Shown piece by piece: positions 1 to 6,409 of a stretch of 37,940 bases of DNA (position 1 is the first letter of the stretch; each line of letters opens with the position of its first letter). The stretch spans positions 1-37,940 of the IMG/VR virus record IMGVR_UViG_3300048922_000465. One strand, written 5' to 3'. The position numbers were made by a program, and so were the translations under genes. The stretch comes from a virus. The notes under the pieces were generated by a model. The model saw only the letters and a program-made list of their open reading frames with translations, ran no database searches and was not told where the DNA came from.

Positions 1-255
1 ATGAAAGAATTGATCCAGGGGCTCGACGGCCCCAGAACGGCACAGCAGGAATTGTTCTACGACCTGGAGGACGCCGCCGCTGTGATTGGGTGGTCGGTGG
101 TTGAGTTGACCGCTTTGGCCGCCAACGGTCGCACGCCGGATGAGGCGCTGGCGCTGATGAAAATCTGCGCGTTGCTGGCAGCGCAACAGGAAAGGCTTCA
201 CGCGTATGCAGGTGAGGTGAAAGACCAGCGCATCGCCAGGTCTGAAATCCTGTAA
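1..255 (+). CDS. Small hypothetical host protein (84 aa, may be partial)
   Basis: An open frame of 84 codons starts with ATG at the very first base, so the true start may lie upstream of the window. The product is soluble, rich in Ala, Leu and Glu, with no signal peptide, membrane segment or motif that I recognise. It lies in host DNA outside the phage attachment site. Its stop is followed by a separate promoter for the next gene, so it is probably the last gene of its transcript. I cannot assign a function. Confidence 0.55.
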   Translation: MKELIQGLDGPRTAQQELFYDLEDAAAVIGWSVVELTALAANGRTPDEALALMKICALLAAQQERLHAYAGEVKDQRIARSEIL

Positions 256-329
256 TCACAGGAGGCATACCCCAATGGCGCGCAGCCGACGAACAACGTG
301 AAAGAATTCACATTTATTGACACTGGATA

Positions 330-358
330 TTGAAGCTCAAAATTTGACCAAATAATAT
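330..358 (+). promoter_or_regulatory. Candidate sigma-70 promoter for the secreted protein gene
   Basis: TTGAAG at 330-335 and TAATAT at 353-358 are separated by exactly 17 bases in an AT-rich stretch. Transcription would start near 365, leaving a leader of about 88 bases before the ATG at 453. Seen by eye only. Confidence 0.45.
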
Positions 359-452
359 TTTGCCGCAACCGAGCACACACCTTTATACGGATATTGCTCT
401 GCACCAGCTCGGGAGCCACGCGCGTGCAGACAATAAAACATTGAGGTTTGCC

Positions 453-839
453 ATGCGTCTTTCCAAGCTCGCTCCATCCGCCGCCCTGTTCAGTCTGATC
501 GCCCTATCGGCACAAGCCGCTGACTTGAGTGCCCTGACAGGGGCTCTGTCCTCTGCTCTGGGTGGTGCAAACAACACCACCAATAACACTAATTACTCCA
601 ATAACGCCTCCTCCTGCCAGCAACAGGTCCGCGACCTGCAGGCGAACATCAATGCAGCCAATGCCAAGGGCGATACCTTGCGCGCAACCGCCTATCAAGC
701 TGCGCTGACCCAGACAAACAAGAGCTGCAGTAACGCCAGTTACAACACCCAGGCCCAAGTGAATACCAACCCGCAGCACCAACAAAACGTGAACAAGGCA
801 GCGGATGCGATCAATGCAATCGGTGGGCTGTTTAAATAA
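453..839 (+). CDS. Exported Asn-rich hypothetical protein (128 aa)
   Basis: The product begins with a clear Sec signal peptide: basic MRLSK, a hydrophobic core, and an Ala-x-Ala cleavage site ending in SAQAA near residue 22. The mature part of about 105 residues is rich in Asn, Gln, Ala and Ser and has two cysteines that could form a disulfide in the periplasm. An upstream in-frame TTG at 360 gives a longer frame, but the ATG at 453 has a good ribosome site (TGAGG) and places the signal peptide at the N terminus. It is monocistronic, with a promoter at 330-358 and a terminator at 862. It is a host gene with no recognised function. Confidence 0.75.
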   Translation: MRLSKLAPSAALFSLIALSAQAADLSALTGALSSALGGANNTTNNTNYSNNASSCQQQVRDLQANINAANAKGDTLRATAYQAALTQTNKSCSNASYNTQAQVNTNPQHQQNVNKAADAINAIGGLFK

Positions 840-861
840 GCCGGAAAGTCGTGTGCGAGAG

Positions 862-883
862 GCCCGCAATTGCGGGCTTTTCT
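862..883 (+). terminator. Intrinsic terminator after the exported protein
   Basis: The perfect palindrome GCCCGCAATTGCGGGC (862-877) is followed by TTTTCT, about 22 bases after the stop codon at 839. Confidence 0.85.
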
Positions 884-944
884 ATGCCTGCGGGACGGAC
901 CATGCAAAAACCTTGATCGGCACGCCCGTACTTTCGCCCAGGCA

Positions 945-981
945 ATAAAAAACCCCGTAGACGTTAATCTACGGGGTTTTC
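945..981 (-). terminator. Terminator of the original tRNA-Cys transcript
   Basis: Perfect 11-bp arms at 951-961 and 968-978 with a six-base loop have an A run on the left and a T run on the right, so the hairpin can stop transcription from either side. It lies just beyond the 3' end of the tRNA-Cys remnant. It is the host terminator of that tRNA, now separated from the tRNA body by the phage. Confidence 0.8.
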
Positions 982-986
982 AAGAG

Positions 987-1032
987 TGGAGGCCGAGGTC
1001 GGAATCGAACCGGCGTAGGCGGATTTGCAATC
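987..1032 (-). other. attL: 3' part of tRNA-Cys(GCA) left by integration
   Basis: The minus strand reads the anticodon arm with anticodon GCA (complement at 1026-1028), the T arm with GGTTCGATTCC, the acceptor 3' strand and a 3' CCA ending at 987. This matches the 3' half of a Pseudomonas-type tRNA-Cys. To the right, where the D arm and 5' acceptor strand should be, the sequence is unrelated and AT-rich. A fragment of this shape is the expected core left when a tyrosine integrase recombines in a tRNA 3' end. The restored tRNA should be at the other phage end. The boundary at about 1030-1033 is estimated. Confidence 0.85.
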
Positions 1033-1158
1033 CACAAATAACTCTAACGTTATCAATAGGTTGGATAAAATTTAGTTCCGCATAAGCCAAAAAATTATCC
1101 GGCCGAGATGCAATAGACTCATGCTGCTCGCTTCGAGTTGCGGAACGATTTTTGCCAG

Positions 1159-1905
1159 TTACTTAGCCGGTAGAGAGAGACTATATGACGAATAAAATTG
1201 GGAAACTTTAGCCCAAGCGTCATAAAAAAACTGTGGGCCGTGAATCCAATCAAAAAAGGGTATGACGCCATCACCTAAAATGGTAACTCCTATCGCAATT
1301 GCCGCGAAAAAAGATAGGGGGCCACTGAATCTCTCAAACGCATTATTTATTTTAAACTCGACTCGCTCCTTGGCTACTATCCACGCGCTGCCATTAAAGT
1401 AAGTAAAGTAAAAATCCATAGAATACATGCCAGGTTTAGCACTATTCAAAACTTTCAAAGTATATTCAAAAGGCGCCGAGATCGCATCAACCTCAGTAAA
1501 CACCCTGTTACCAATATTCTCACCATTATCAAGCAAAACATCAAAAAAAGAAGTTCCCTGATCACCCGGATTGACCATCATGCCTCCCATTATCAAGGCA
1601 AAACCATCCTCATGGAACTCTTGTTCGACTGCTCCCCAGCGCGCGGGCCTTACGCCGCCATTTTCTTTAACTATTTCCAAGCTATGCCTGACCTTAGATG
1701 CCTTAGAATCGAAGGCTCCTGGAGCAATATAGGTTTGAATCTTCGCCCCGGAAATCTCACCATAACCTGTTATATACTGGGAAAACTTTAAAACTCCACC
1801 AGGATTTATAATCAACGATTCAGCTTTTGTCGCCAGTTGGTAAGCACCAGGAAACTTAGCATTTGGCTGCATACGGAGGCTTGCACCGGTTGATGATTTC
1901 ATCAC
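1159..1905 (-). CDS. Accessory protein with C-terminal membrane region (248 aa)
   Basis: The gene is clearly more AT-rich than the tail genes beside it. The N-terminal ~190 residues look like a soluble, beta-rich domain with no family I recognise. A hydrophobic stretch around residues 195-215 (LSFFAAIAIGVTILGDGVIPFF) is probably a membrane anchor, with a short aromatic tail behind it. Two ATG codons are in tandem at 1905 and 1902; AAGGGA lies about 10 bases upstream of the first. It sits between the attL scar and the lysis gene Rz, the usual place for a lysogenic conversion gene, and may have its own promoter (1938-1946). A role in host phenotype or superinfection exclusion is only inference from position. 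Confidence 0.75.
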   Translation of the reverse strand: MMKSSTGASLRMQPNAKFPGAYQLATKAESLIINPGGVLKFSQYITGYGEISGAKIQTYIAPGAFDSKASKVRHSLEIVKENGGVRPARWGAVEQEFHEDGFALIMGGMMVNPGDQGTSFFDVLLDNGENIGNRVFTEVDAISAPFEYTLKVLNSAKPGMYSMDFYFTYFNGSAWIVAKERVEFKINNAFERFSGPLSFFAAIAIGVTILGDGVIPFFDWIHGPQFFYDAWAKVSQFYSSYSLSLPAK

Positions 1906-1937
1906 TTTTTCATCCCTTGAAATTTTTATTGATTTTC

Positions 1938-1946
1938 ATATTACCA
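1938..1946 (-). promoter_or_regulatory. Candidate extended -10 promoter for the attL-side accessory gene
   Basis: On the minus strand TGGTAATAT fits an extended -10 (TGn plus hexamer). No good -35 is present. Transcription would start near 1931, leaving about 26 bases before the ATG. Visual evidence only. Confidence 0.35.
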
Positions 1947-1994
1947 ACCTACTGTTTACCACTCCTATCCCTATTTTCAGAACATTTTGAAATT

Positions 1995-2540
1995 TCAATA
2001 GACAACCAACCGGCGCTGAGTTGCGCGAACGTAAGACTGACAAGCTCGCAGCGCGATCAATCCTTGGTCGCCGTCGTCGGTGATGGCGATAATTCTTTGA
2101 GCATGCGCGGGGTCAAGTTGGGCTCGATGGGCTGCATGAACCACGCCGACGGCGCTGGCGGCGGCAGGCACGTTGCAGCTACCGGCTGAATACGTGGTGT
2201 CGAGAAGGACTGACAGCCGCACATCAGCAGTAGCGAGGCGATCACGCAAAATAGCCTGTTTGCGTTGTTCATTCGAAAGTTCCAGGTAGTGTTGTTGGTC
2301 GGCAGCGGTAGCTCTTTTCTCTGTGGCCAGGCGCTCATCCTGCTCCGCATTCTGTTGGCTCCAAGCCTCGCTGGTGATGGCGTCCAGGGACTTCTGGTAT
2401 TTAGCGCCCTGCTCCGCCAACTGTTCTGCAAGCTTCTTTCCCATGCGCCACTCTTGCACCTGCCAGGTCAAGCTGGCGGCGCCCGCCATCAGGGCCAACA
2501 CCATCACCGTCAGGCCGGCCAGCTTCTGCACCGGCGTCAT
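1995..2540 (-). CDS. Rz: Rz-like inner-membrane spanin (181 aa)
   Basis: The N terminus carries one membrane segment (residues about 6-26, LAGLTVMVLALMAGAASLTW), followed by a long charged, Gln/Glu/Ala-rich region that should be coiled coil in the periplasm (about 30-110). This is the layout of i-spanins, which join the outer-membrane partner Rz1 to fuse the two membranes at the last step of lysis. The start overlaps the endolysin stop as ATGA, so the two are translationally coupled. A second gene, Rz1, is embedded in another frame (2057-2272), which confirms the assignment. It is the last phage structural or lysis gene before the accessory gene and attL. Confidence 0.85.
   Translation of the reverse strand: MTPVQKLAGLTVMVLALMAGAASLTWQVQEWRMGKKLAEQLAEQGAKYQKSLDAITSEAWSQQNAEQDERLATEKRATAADQQHYLELSNEQRKQAILRDRLATADVRLSVLLDTTYSAGSCNVPAAASAVGVVHAAHRAQLDPAHAQRIIAITDDGDQGLIALRACQSYVRATQRRLVVY
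2057..2272 (-). CDS. Rz1: Rz1-like outer-membrane lipoprotein spanin (71 aa), nested in Rz
   Basis: This frame lies entirely inside Rz in a different register. The product starts MNNANRLFCVIASLLLMCGC, a short lipoprotein signal; the cysteine after Gly is the likely lipidated residue, although Met at -3 is not ideal. The mature part is proline-rich, as in o-spanins. The longer open frame begins at 2431, but only the ATG at 2272 puts the signal at the N terminus. Rz1 would be anchored in the outer membrane and bind the periplasmic tip of Rz. Confidence 0.75.
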   Translation of the reverse strand: MNNANRLFCVIASLLLMCGCQSFSTPRIQPVAATCLPPPAPSAWFMQPIEPNLTPRMLKELSPSPTTATKD

Positions 2541-2962
2541 GCCAGCGCCCGCCGCACGCCTTCCGCCACCACCGCGTCGGGGTACGCGTACCCTGCGTTT
2601 TCGTGATGAATAATCGCCTTGACGAATCCAGTCATCACCGCTGGCTGGCCCAGGTCGACGTCGGTGCCAGGCCGGGTGCCAGTGCTTGCTTCAACGGCGC
2701 GCACATAAGCGGCGGTGTCGTTCTCCATCGATGGAGCCCACCGACTGATGATCGTGTTCACGGTCTTCAGACCATGCTTTCGCTGGTAGGTAAGTAACAG
2801 CTTGCCAAGGGCGCGGATACCGTTCTCAGGGCTGTCGAACCTGGCAAAGCGCTTCTCGATCGCCGGGTCTGGCTTGAGCTGGCCTTGCCACTGGTTGGCT
2901 GGGTTGTAGTCGATGTTGCCGGGGTTGCGGTTGCGCACCCCGCGGGTTTCGGTGATCGCCAC
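2537..2962 (-). CDS. Endolysin, peptidoglycan-degrading (141 aa)
   Basis: The N-terminal motif RGVRNRNPGNIDY, followed by W.G and a FDSPENGIRALGKLL segment, is shared by a family of phage lysozyme or transglycosylase-like muralytic proteins also found in virions. There is no signal peptide, so export depends on the holins. The longest frame starts at 3106, but the GTG at 2962 is preceded by GGAG at the right distance and gives a compact protein that starts just before the conserved motif. The ATGA overlap with Rz places it in the lysis cassette. A minus-strand terminator sits in its leader. It appears to replace an older GH19 endolysin whose remains lie at 3395-3521. The exact bond cut is not decided by the sequence. 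Confidence 0.75.
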   Translation of the reverse strand: MAITETRGVRNRNPGNIDYNPANQWQGQLKPDPAIEKRFARFDSPENGIRALGKLLLTYQRKHGLKTVNTIISRWAPSMENDTAAYVRAVEASTGTRPGTDVDLGQPAVMTGFVKAIIHHENAGYAYPDAVVAEGVRRALA

Positions 2963-2975
2963 TGGCTTTCTCCAG

Positions 2976-3004
2976 ACGTAAAAAAGCCCGATCAGTGCCG
3001 GGCT
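2976..3004 (-). terminator. Intrinsic terminator in the endolysin leader
   Basis: On the minus strand AGCCCG (complement of 2999-3004), an eight-base loop, CGGGCT and a six-base T run lie just upstream of the endolysin ribosome site. Late transcription coming from the tail genes must pass it to express lysis genes. Confidence 0.7.
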
Positions 3005-3025
3005 GTGGTATTTGCTAATCTTGAA

Positions 3026-3054
3026 TTGCGCTGAGTTACAGTTTTTTACATAAT
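3026..3054 (+). promoter_or_regulatory. Candidate promoter of the lysis-module accessory gene
   Basis: TTGCGC (3026-3031) and CATAAT (3049-3054) are 17 bases apart in the AT-rich stretch before the plus-strand gene at 3133. The -35 is poor and the -10 is good. Confidence 0.35.
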
Positions 3055-3132
3055 GCGCTTGAAAATATAGGGATGTGGCTCCGCCTGATCGAATTTCAGG
3101 AAACACTAAATCAGAACAGAGAGGGAACTTTA

Positions 3133-3375
3133 ATGTATATAGCCAGCATCATCCTTTCATTCAAGCTTGCCCTACTTATAACTATATTTAGCATATTCAT
3201 GGAACTTAGAAAAACCGCTAAATCATTCAGAAGGTTAGGTCTAGGCGAATATGCAGTTAAACGTTTTTACAGGGAAAACATTGCATCATCCTGTACCTCC
3301 ACCGCGCAGGTAACTCTAGTCCTAGGCACTCTATTTTCTGTGCTCGCGACTGCGCTAATTTGGATCGCGGAATAA
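3133..3375 (+). CDS. Small two-helix membrane protein, accessory (80 aa)
   Basis: The frame is open from 3073, but the ATG at 3133 has GAGGGA eight bases upstream and puts a membrane helix at the N terminus. The product has a helix at about residues 3-24, a basic loop (RKTAKSFRRLG, KRFYREN) and a second helix at about 58-78. Codon use is AT-rich and the gene runs against all neighbouring late genes, which marks it as a separately acquired gene (moron). It lies between the decayed GH19 endolysin and the present endolysin. No family is recognised. A role in the lysogen such as exclusion is possible but unsupported. Confidence 0.65.
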   Translation: MYIASIILSFKLALLITIFSIFMELRKTAKSFRRLGLGEYAVKRFYRENIASSCTSTAQVTLVLGTLFSVLATALIWIAE

Positions 3376-3394
3376 ATTATATTTGCGCTCGGCG

Positions 3395-3521
3395 TCAAGC
3401 GATGAACGCAGCCATATGCAATGGAGTAACAATTCCGTACTTGGCGATGGCCGTATTCAGGCAGGAACAAAACGCCGAGGCTCGGGAGGATCTGCAGCAA
3501 CTGCTGCTCAGTGATCGGCAG
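3395..3521 (-). pseudogene. Remnant of a GH19 (chitinase-like) endolysin 5' end
   Basis: On the minus strand the codons after 3519 read PITEQQLLQILPSLG, then a change of frame gives CLNTAIAKYGIVTPLHMAAFIA. Together these match, from memory, the N terminus of GH19-type endolysins of Pseudomonas prophages (PITEQQLLQILP...AGVFVP.LN.AM.KYGI.TPLR.AAFIAQVGHESG). The ATG has become CTG at 3521-3519 behind an intact GGAG, one or more bases are lost around GTTTTGTTCCTGCC, and the frame ends with TGA exactly where the catalytic QVGHESG motif should follow. The rest of the gene is gone. It is a dead fragment of the phage's earlier endolysin. Confidence 0.75.
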
Positions 3522-3534
3522 AGCTTTCTCCAGG

Positions 3535-3558
3535 TACAAAAAAACCGCTCAAGGCGGC
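3535..3558 (-). terminator. Intrinsic terminator after the tail fibre module
   Basis: On the minus strand CCGC, a five-base loop and GCGG are followed by seven T. The arms are at 3545-3548 and 3554-3557 and can extend by one pair. It lies 20 bases after the fibre chaperone stop and in the leader of the GH19 remnant. Confidence 0.75.
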
Positions 3559-3576
3559 GACATATTTGGGTGACTA

Positions 3577-4152
3577 TCAGGTCGGCGCGACAGGCCAGTC
3601 GATAGTCGCGGGGTAGCCGCTCTGCTGGTCGATACGATTGAGGGCCACGCGGTACTGCTTCCACTTCTTGAGATTGGCCACGTCCTCATCAGTGGCCTCG
3701 CCGAGATCAACCGCATCTTGAAGTGGTGCAATGCGAGTAGCGGCGTCACGGATCAGGTTATCGCGCATCGCCACAGCGTCTGCGATCTGACCGGTACGCT
3801 CTGCATCCTTATCTAGCTTCCACTTTCCCCCTATCCAGGCATGATACGGACTAGGTCGCGGGTCTTTTGTAAACCCTTCCGGCACCGGCCCAAGCTGATC
3901 CAATTGAACCGATTCGCCGTTTTGGATGCTGTACACGATCCCTCGATGATCTTCCTGGAGGGTCCAACTGCTTGCCGCGCCGGGTGTGCAGACGGCGACA
4001 TAACCCTCATCCGCAATAGGCGGCTCTTCAGTGAACGCCCTTGCGGGAAGAATCCATTTCCCTGGCTCAAGTGGATCCGGCGCCGCGAGTCCCGATCCGA
4101 TATATTCGCCGGTGACACTGTCGGCGTGATAAATAACGAGTTCGTTAGCCAT
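3577..4152 (-). CDS. Tail fibre assembly chaperone (191 aa)
   Basis: The product fits phage tail fibre assembly (Tfa, Caudo_TAP-like) proteins: an N-terminal region that starts from a fibre-tip-like segment and a C-terminal helical part ending LNRIDQQSGYPATIDWPVAP, typical of Pseudomonas prophage versions. The conserved C-terminal motif 'W..YR..L..ID....YP..I.WP' is visible. Such proteins help the fibre trimerise and sometimes stay bound. It starts eight bases after the fibre gene with GAGG upstream of the ATG. It is the last gene of the tail module and is followed by a terminator. Confidence 0.85.
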   Translation of the reverse strand: MANELVIYHADSVTGEYIGSGLAAPDPLEPGKWILPARAFTEEPPIADEGYVAVCTPGAASSWTLQEDHRGIVYSIQNGESVQLDQLGPVPEGFTKDPRPSPYHAWIGGKWKLDKDAERTGQIADAVAMRDNLIRDAATRIAPLQDAVDLGEATDEDVANLKKWKQYRVALNRIDQQSGYPATIDWPVAPT

Positions 4153-4160
4153 GCTTTACC

Positions 4161-5801
4161 TCAGTATTTTATACAGAACAGAAGAGCGACGTTTCGGCTG
4201 CGGGTTTCGTTTGCGATCCTCGGTGTTCCGCTGTTCAAGGCAACCGGATCAAGAACACGACCACTTACCTGAATCGCGCCGGGGGCACCTGCCCCGACAT
4301 ATTCACCACCGCCACCGGGCGGCCCATTCGCAGTGTGTATTGTGTTGATATGTCCGTGACCTTGAAGAGCGTCAAGCTCTAAACTGCCGAACACTCGCCC
4401 TGGGTTTACACCTCTAGCTGCGTCAACACCCCTCAAAAATTCGCCGCGAAGATCTGGAATATTGAATGTCGTAGACCCATCCCCCGATCCAAACGTCGTG
4501 CCGATACGCGCGAATAAAGTTGCGTAGGTCGTGCGTGAAAATGCGCCGCCGTTACAGGTCAGCCAGCCTGTCGGCGGCGAGTTCACTGCAAAAGCCACCA
4601 CCGCGCCAGTGATGCCCTGGACGACCTCATCCCATGCGCTCCAAGTTCCAGAGTTGCATGCCCTTCGGAATTGGCGAGCGGTGATGTGCTCCAGGAAGGT
4701 CTGCTGAACAACACCGTTGTTCCAGACTTCATGCCGCACCAACGAGCCCTGCACTGTTACGCCAAGGGGTGCGTTCAGCGCTCCGGTGGATGTTCGATAC
4801 AGCGCAGACGGAACTGTAGTGTTGCTCAGGTCATTGCCAGGAAAGTCCACCGCGTTGCCGCCTAGCCCAAATGCTCCCGGTGTCAAAAGACAGCCAGCAG
4901 TTATGTCAATAGGCGTTGATTGAGATCGATTTTTTAGAGTAAGTGGAGTGATTGCAGCAGCATTGTCAGCGCCTGCCTGAACTTGTGTGTCAGTAGCTAG
5001 TTTCACCAACCCTAAAATTGATGAAGTGGCTTGTTTAGCCCAACCCGCCAACTTCTTTGGCGTTACAAACTTTGAATCGCTTGTTCCTGTTGTCACTTCC
5101 GCCTGACTCGCAACCTGTGCAATACCTGCGACAGTCTCAGATGCCGAAGGAAGGTTCTCAGAGGTAAGCATTTCAAGCCAGCCACTCCACCTGCCGTCGT
5201 TCAATGCCCGACGCGCAGTTCGCCCAGTGATATGCTCAAGGAAGGTTTGCTGTGCGGCACCAGCACTTTGCCAAACATCATGTTTTACTACTGAGCCCTG
5301 CACAGTCCACCCCGGCGGCGCATTCAAACAGCCTGCCCCGGTACCAAAGGTGGCGCTGTAAGGGACCAGGGTATTCAAGTCATTACCCGGGAATGCGGGA
5401 GATACACCGCCCACGCCAAATGCGCCCGGCGTTAGAAGGGATCCCGTGGTGACATCAAGCGCACTGGACTGTGACTTTGCCTTAAGCGTAGAAGAGGTGA
5501 TCGCCGCTGTATCGTCCGCGCCCGCCAGTACCTGCTGCACAGTAGCAAGCTTTACAAGTCCTAGCTTAGCCTCGGTCGCTTGATCAATTTTCGAAATAGC
5601 CTTAATTGCTTTGGACAGTTGAGTAAGGTCCGCTTCGGACGGCGCCAAACCACCGTCTTTAATTACGTTCAAAATCTCTTGGGTAACGGAGTTACCCCAG
5701 GCTGCGGGGATTAACGATCCCGGTTGTCCGGTAACTACGTTTTCGTCGGCAAATTGCCCGTTTACCAAGCCGACATTCGGGACGCTTTTTGGAAAGTCCA
5801 C
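4161..5801 (-). CDS. Tail fibre with internal duplication and collar domain (546 aa)
   Basis: The N-terminal ~75 residues (MDFPKSVPNVGLVNGQF..., AWGNSVTQEILNVI) form the virion attachment region seen in Pseudomonas prophage fibres. Two related blocks follow, residues 80-209 and 264-391, each with LGLVKLAT, GAD..AAIT..TLK, LLTPGAFG.GG, FPGNDL, VQGS.V.H.VW and QQTFLEHIT. Residues ~398-455 are a phage tail collar domain (TGWLTCNGGAFSR..YA.LF..IGT.FG.GDGSTTFN.PDLRG.FLRG). The C terminus (RSRNVALLFCIKY) is the usual tip. It begins with GTG overlapping the previous stop and has a GGGGAGA ribosome site. The fibre should bind the host surface; the receptor cannot be told. Confidence 0.9.
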   Translation of the reverse strand: MDFPKSVPNVGLVNGQFADENVVTGQPGSLIPAAWGNSVTQEILNVIKDGGLAPSEADLTQLSKAIKAISKIDQATEAKLGLVKLATVQQVLAGADDTAAITSSTLKAKSQSSALDVTTGSLLTPGAFGVGGVSPAFPGNDLNTLVPYSATFGTGAGCLNAPPGWTVQGSVVKHDVWQSAGAAQQTFLEHITGRTARRALNDGRWSGWLEMLTSENLPSASETVAGIAQVASQAEVTTGTSDSKFVTPKKLAGWAKQATSSILGLVKLATDTQVQAGADNAAAITPLTLKNRSQSTPIDITAGCLLTPGAFGLGGNAVDFPGNDLSNTTVPSALYRTSTGALNAPLGVTVQGSLVRHEVWNNGVVQQTFLEHITARQFRRACNSGTWSAWDEVVQGITGAVVAFAVNSPPTGWLTCNGGAFSRTTYATLFARIGTTFGSGDGSTTFNIPDLRGEFLRGVDAARGVNPGRVFGSLELDALQGHGHINTIHTANGPPGGGGEYVGAGAPGAIQVSGRVLDPVALNSGTPRIANETRSRNVALLFCIKY

Positions 5802-6409
5802 TATTCATTCTCCCCGTAATTAATGAATTCTAAAGTGTGTGCTGGGGCACTACGGCGAATGACACATTCAAGAGCGCCGCTTGGATTTGTTCCGAATCTC
5901 TCTCCCCAAAAGCTGGCCCCGAATCGGCGTCCAAGGCGCCGTCTTGGCCCTGAATTGAGCGTCCACATGAACTGGGCAGACCATGTGCCAAAATGACTAG
6001 AGCCAAAGCGGGAGCGACCGAATCGCGGGGCCCGATGCTCTGTAATTCGGGACTTCGGGTAGCCTTGGCGAATAGCAATGTCTATGAAGTAAGCACGGCT
6101 CTGCCCACCCACCGCCACCAACCGTTGACGCACAGCCAAGCGTCTGTCTTCAAAAGCCGGGCTCTCGCCCAAGCACGGGTCAGGCAATCCCATTACCTGC
6201 TCCCACTCGGGTACTAGCTCACTGACAAATGCGGGGTCGATCTCGTTGATCAGGTCGAAAGCGCGAGCATCAACGCGCGCAAGTTCGTGAGCCAATCCTG
6301 ACAGAATGGTTTCCAGTTCAGGGACTAGCTCGGGATCCCAAGCCGGCCCAGCTGGTAACAGCGCCCGAAGTTGCGCCCGGTATTCCGGGGCCTCCCTTAG
6401 CCCAGCCAT
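5801..6409 (-). CDS. Baseplate protein, Mu gp48/YmfQ-like (DUF2313, 202 aa)
   Basis: The start of the protein (REAPEYRAQLRALLPAGPAWDPE) and DPAFVSELVPEWEQVMGLPDPCL are typical of the YmfQ/Mu gp48 family, which sits between baseplate J and the fibre. In Mu it is a baseplate part that links the fibres. The middle has an unusual run of short FG repeats (FGRSRFGSSHFG, RRFGASFWGERFG; about residues 130-175). The longest frame begins at a GTG (6415), but GGAGG lies six bases before the ATG at 6409. It overlaps the J gene by 13 bases and the fibre by one base. Confidence 0.85.
   Translation of the reverse strand: MAGLREAPEYRAQLRALLPAGPAWDPELVPELETILSGLAHELARVDARAFDLINEIDPAFVSELVPEWEQVMGLPDPCLGESPAFEDRRLAVRQRLVAVGGQSRAYFIDIAIRQGYPKSRITEHRAPRFGRSRFGSSHFGTWSAQFMWTLNSGPRRRLGRRFGASFWGERFGTNPSGALECVIRRSAPAHTLEFINYGENE

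Noticed and set aside
274-300. Eight-codon frame ATGGCGCGCAGCC... behind a good AGGAGG site
   Set aside because: Too short to support as a gene. It may be a leader peptide or the end of a decayed gene, but nothing downstream depends on it.
870-1085. Plus-strand frame of 71 codons across the terminator and tRNA remnant
   Set aside because: It reads antisense through a tRNA fragment and a terminator; no ribosome site and no protein-like sequence.
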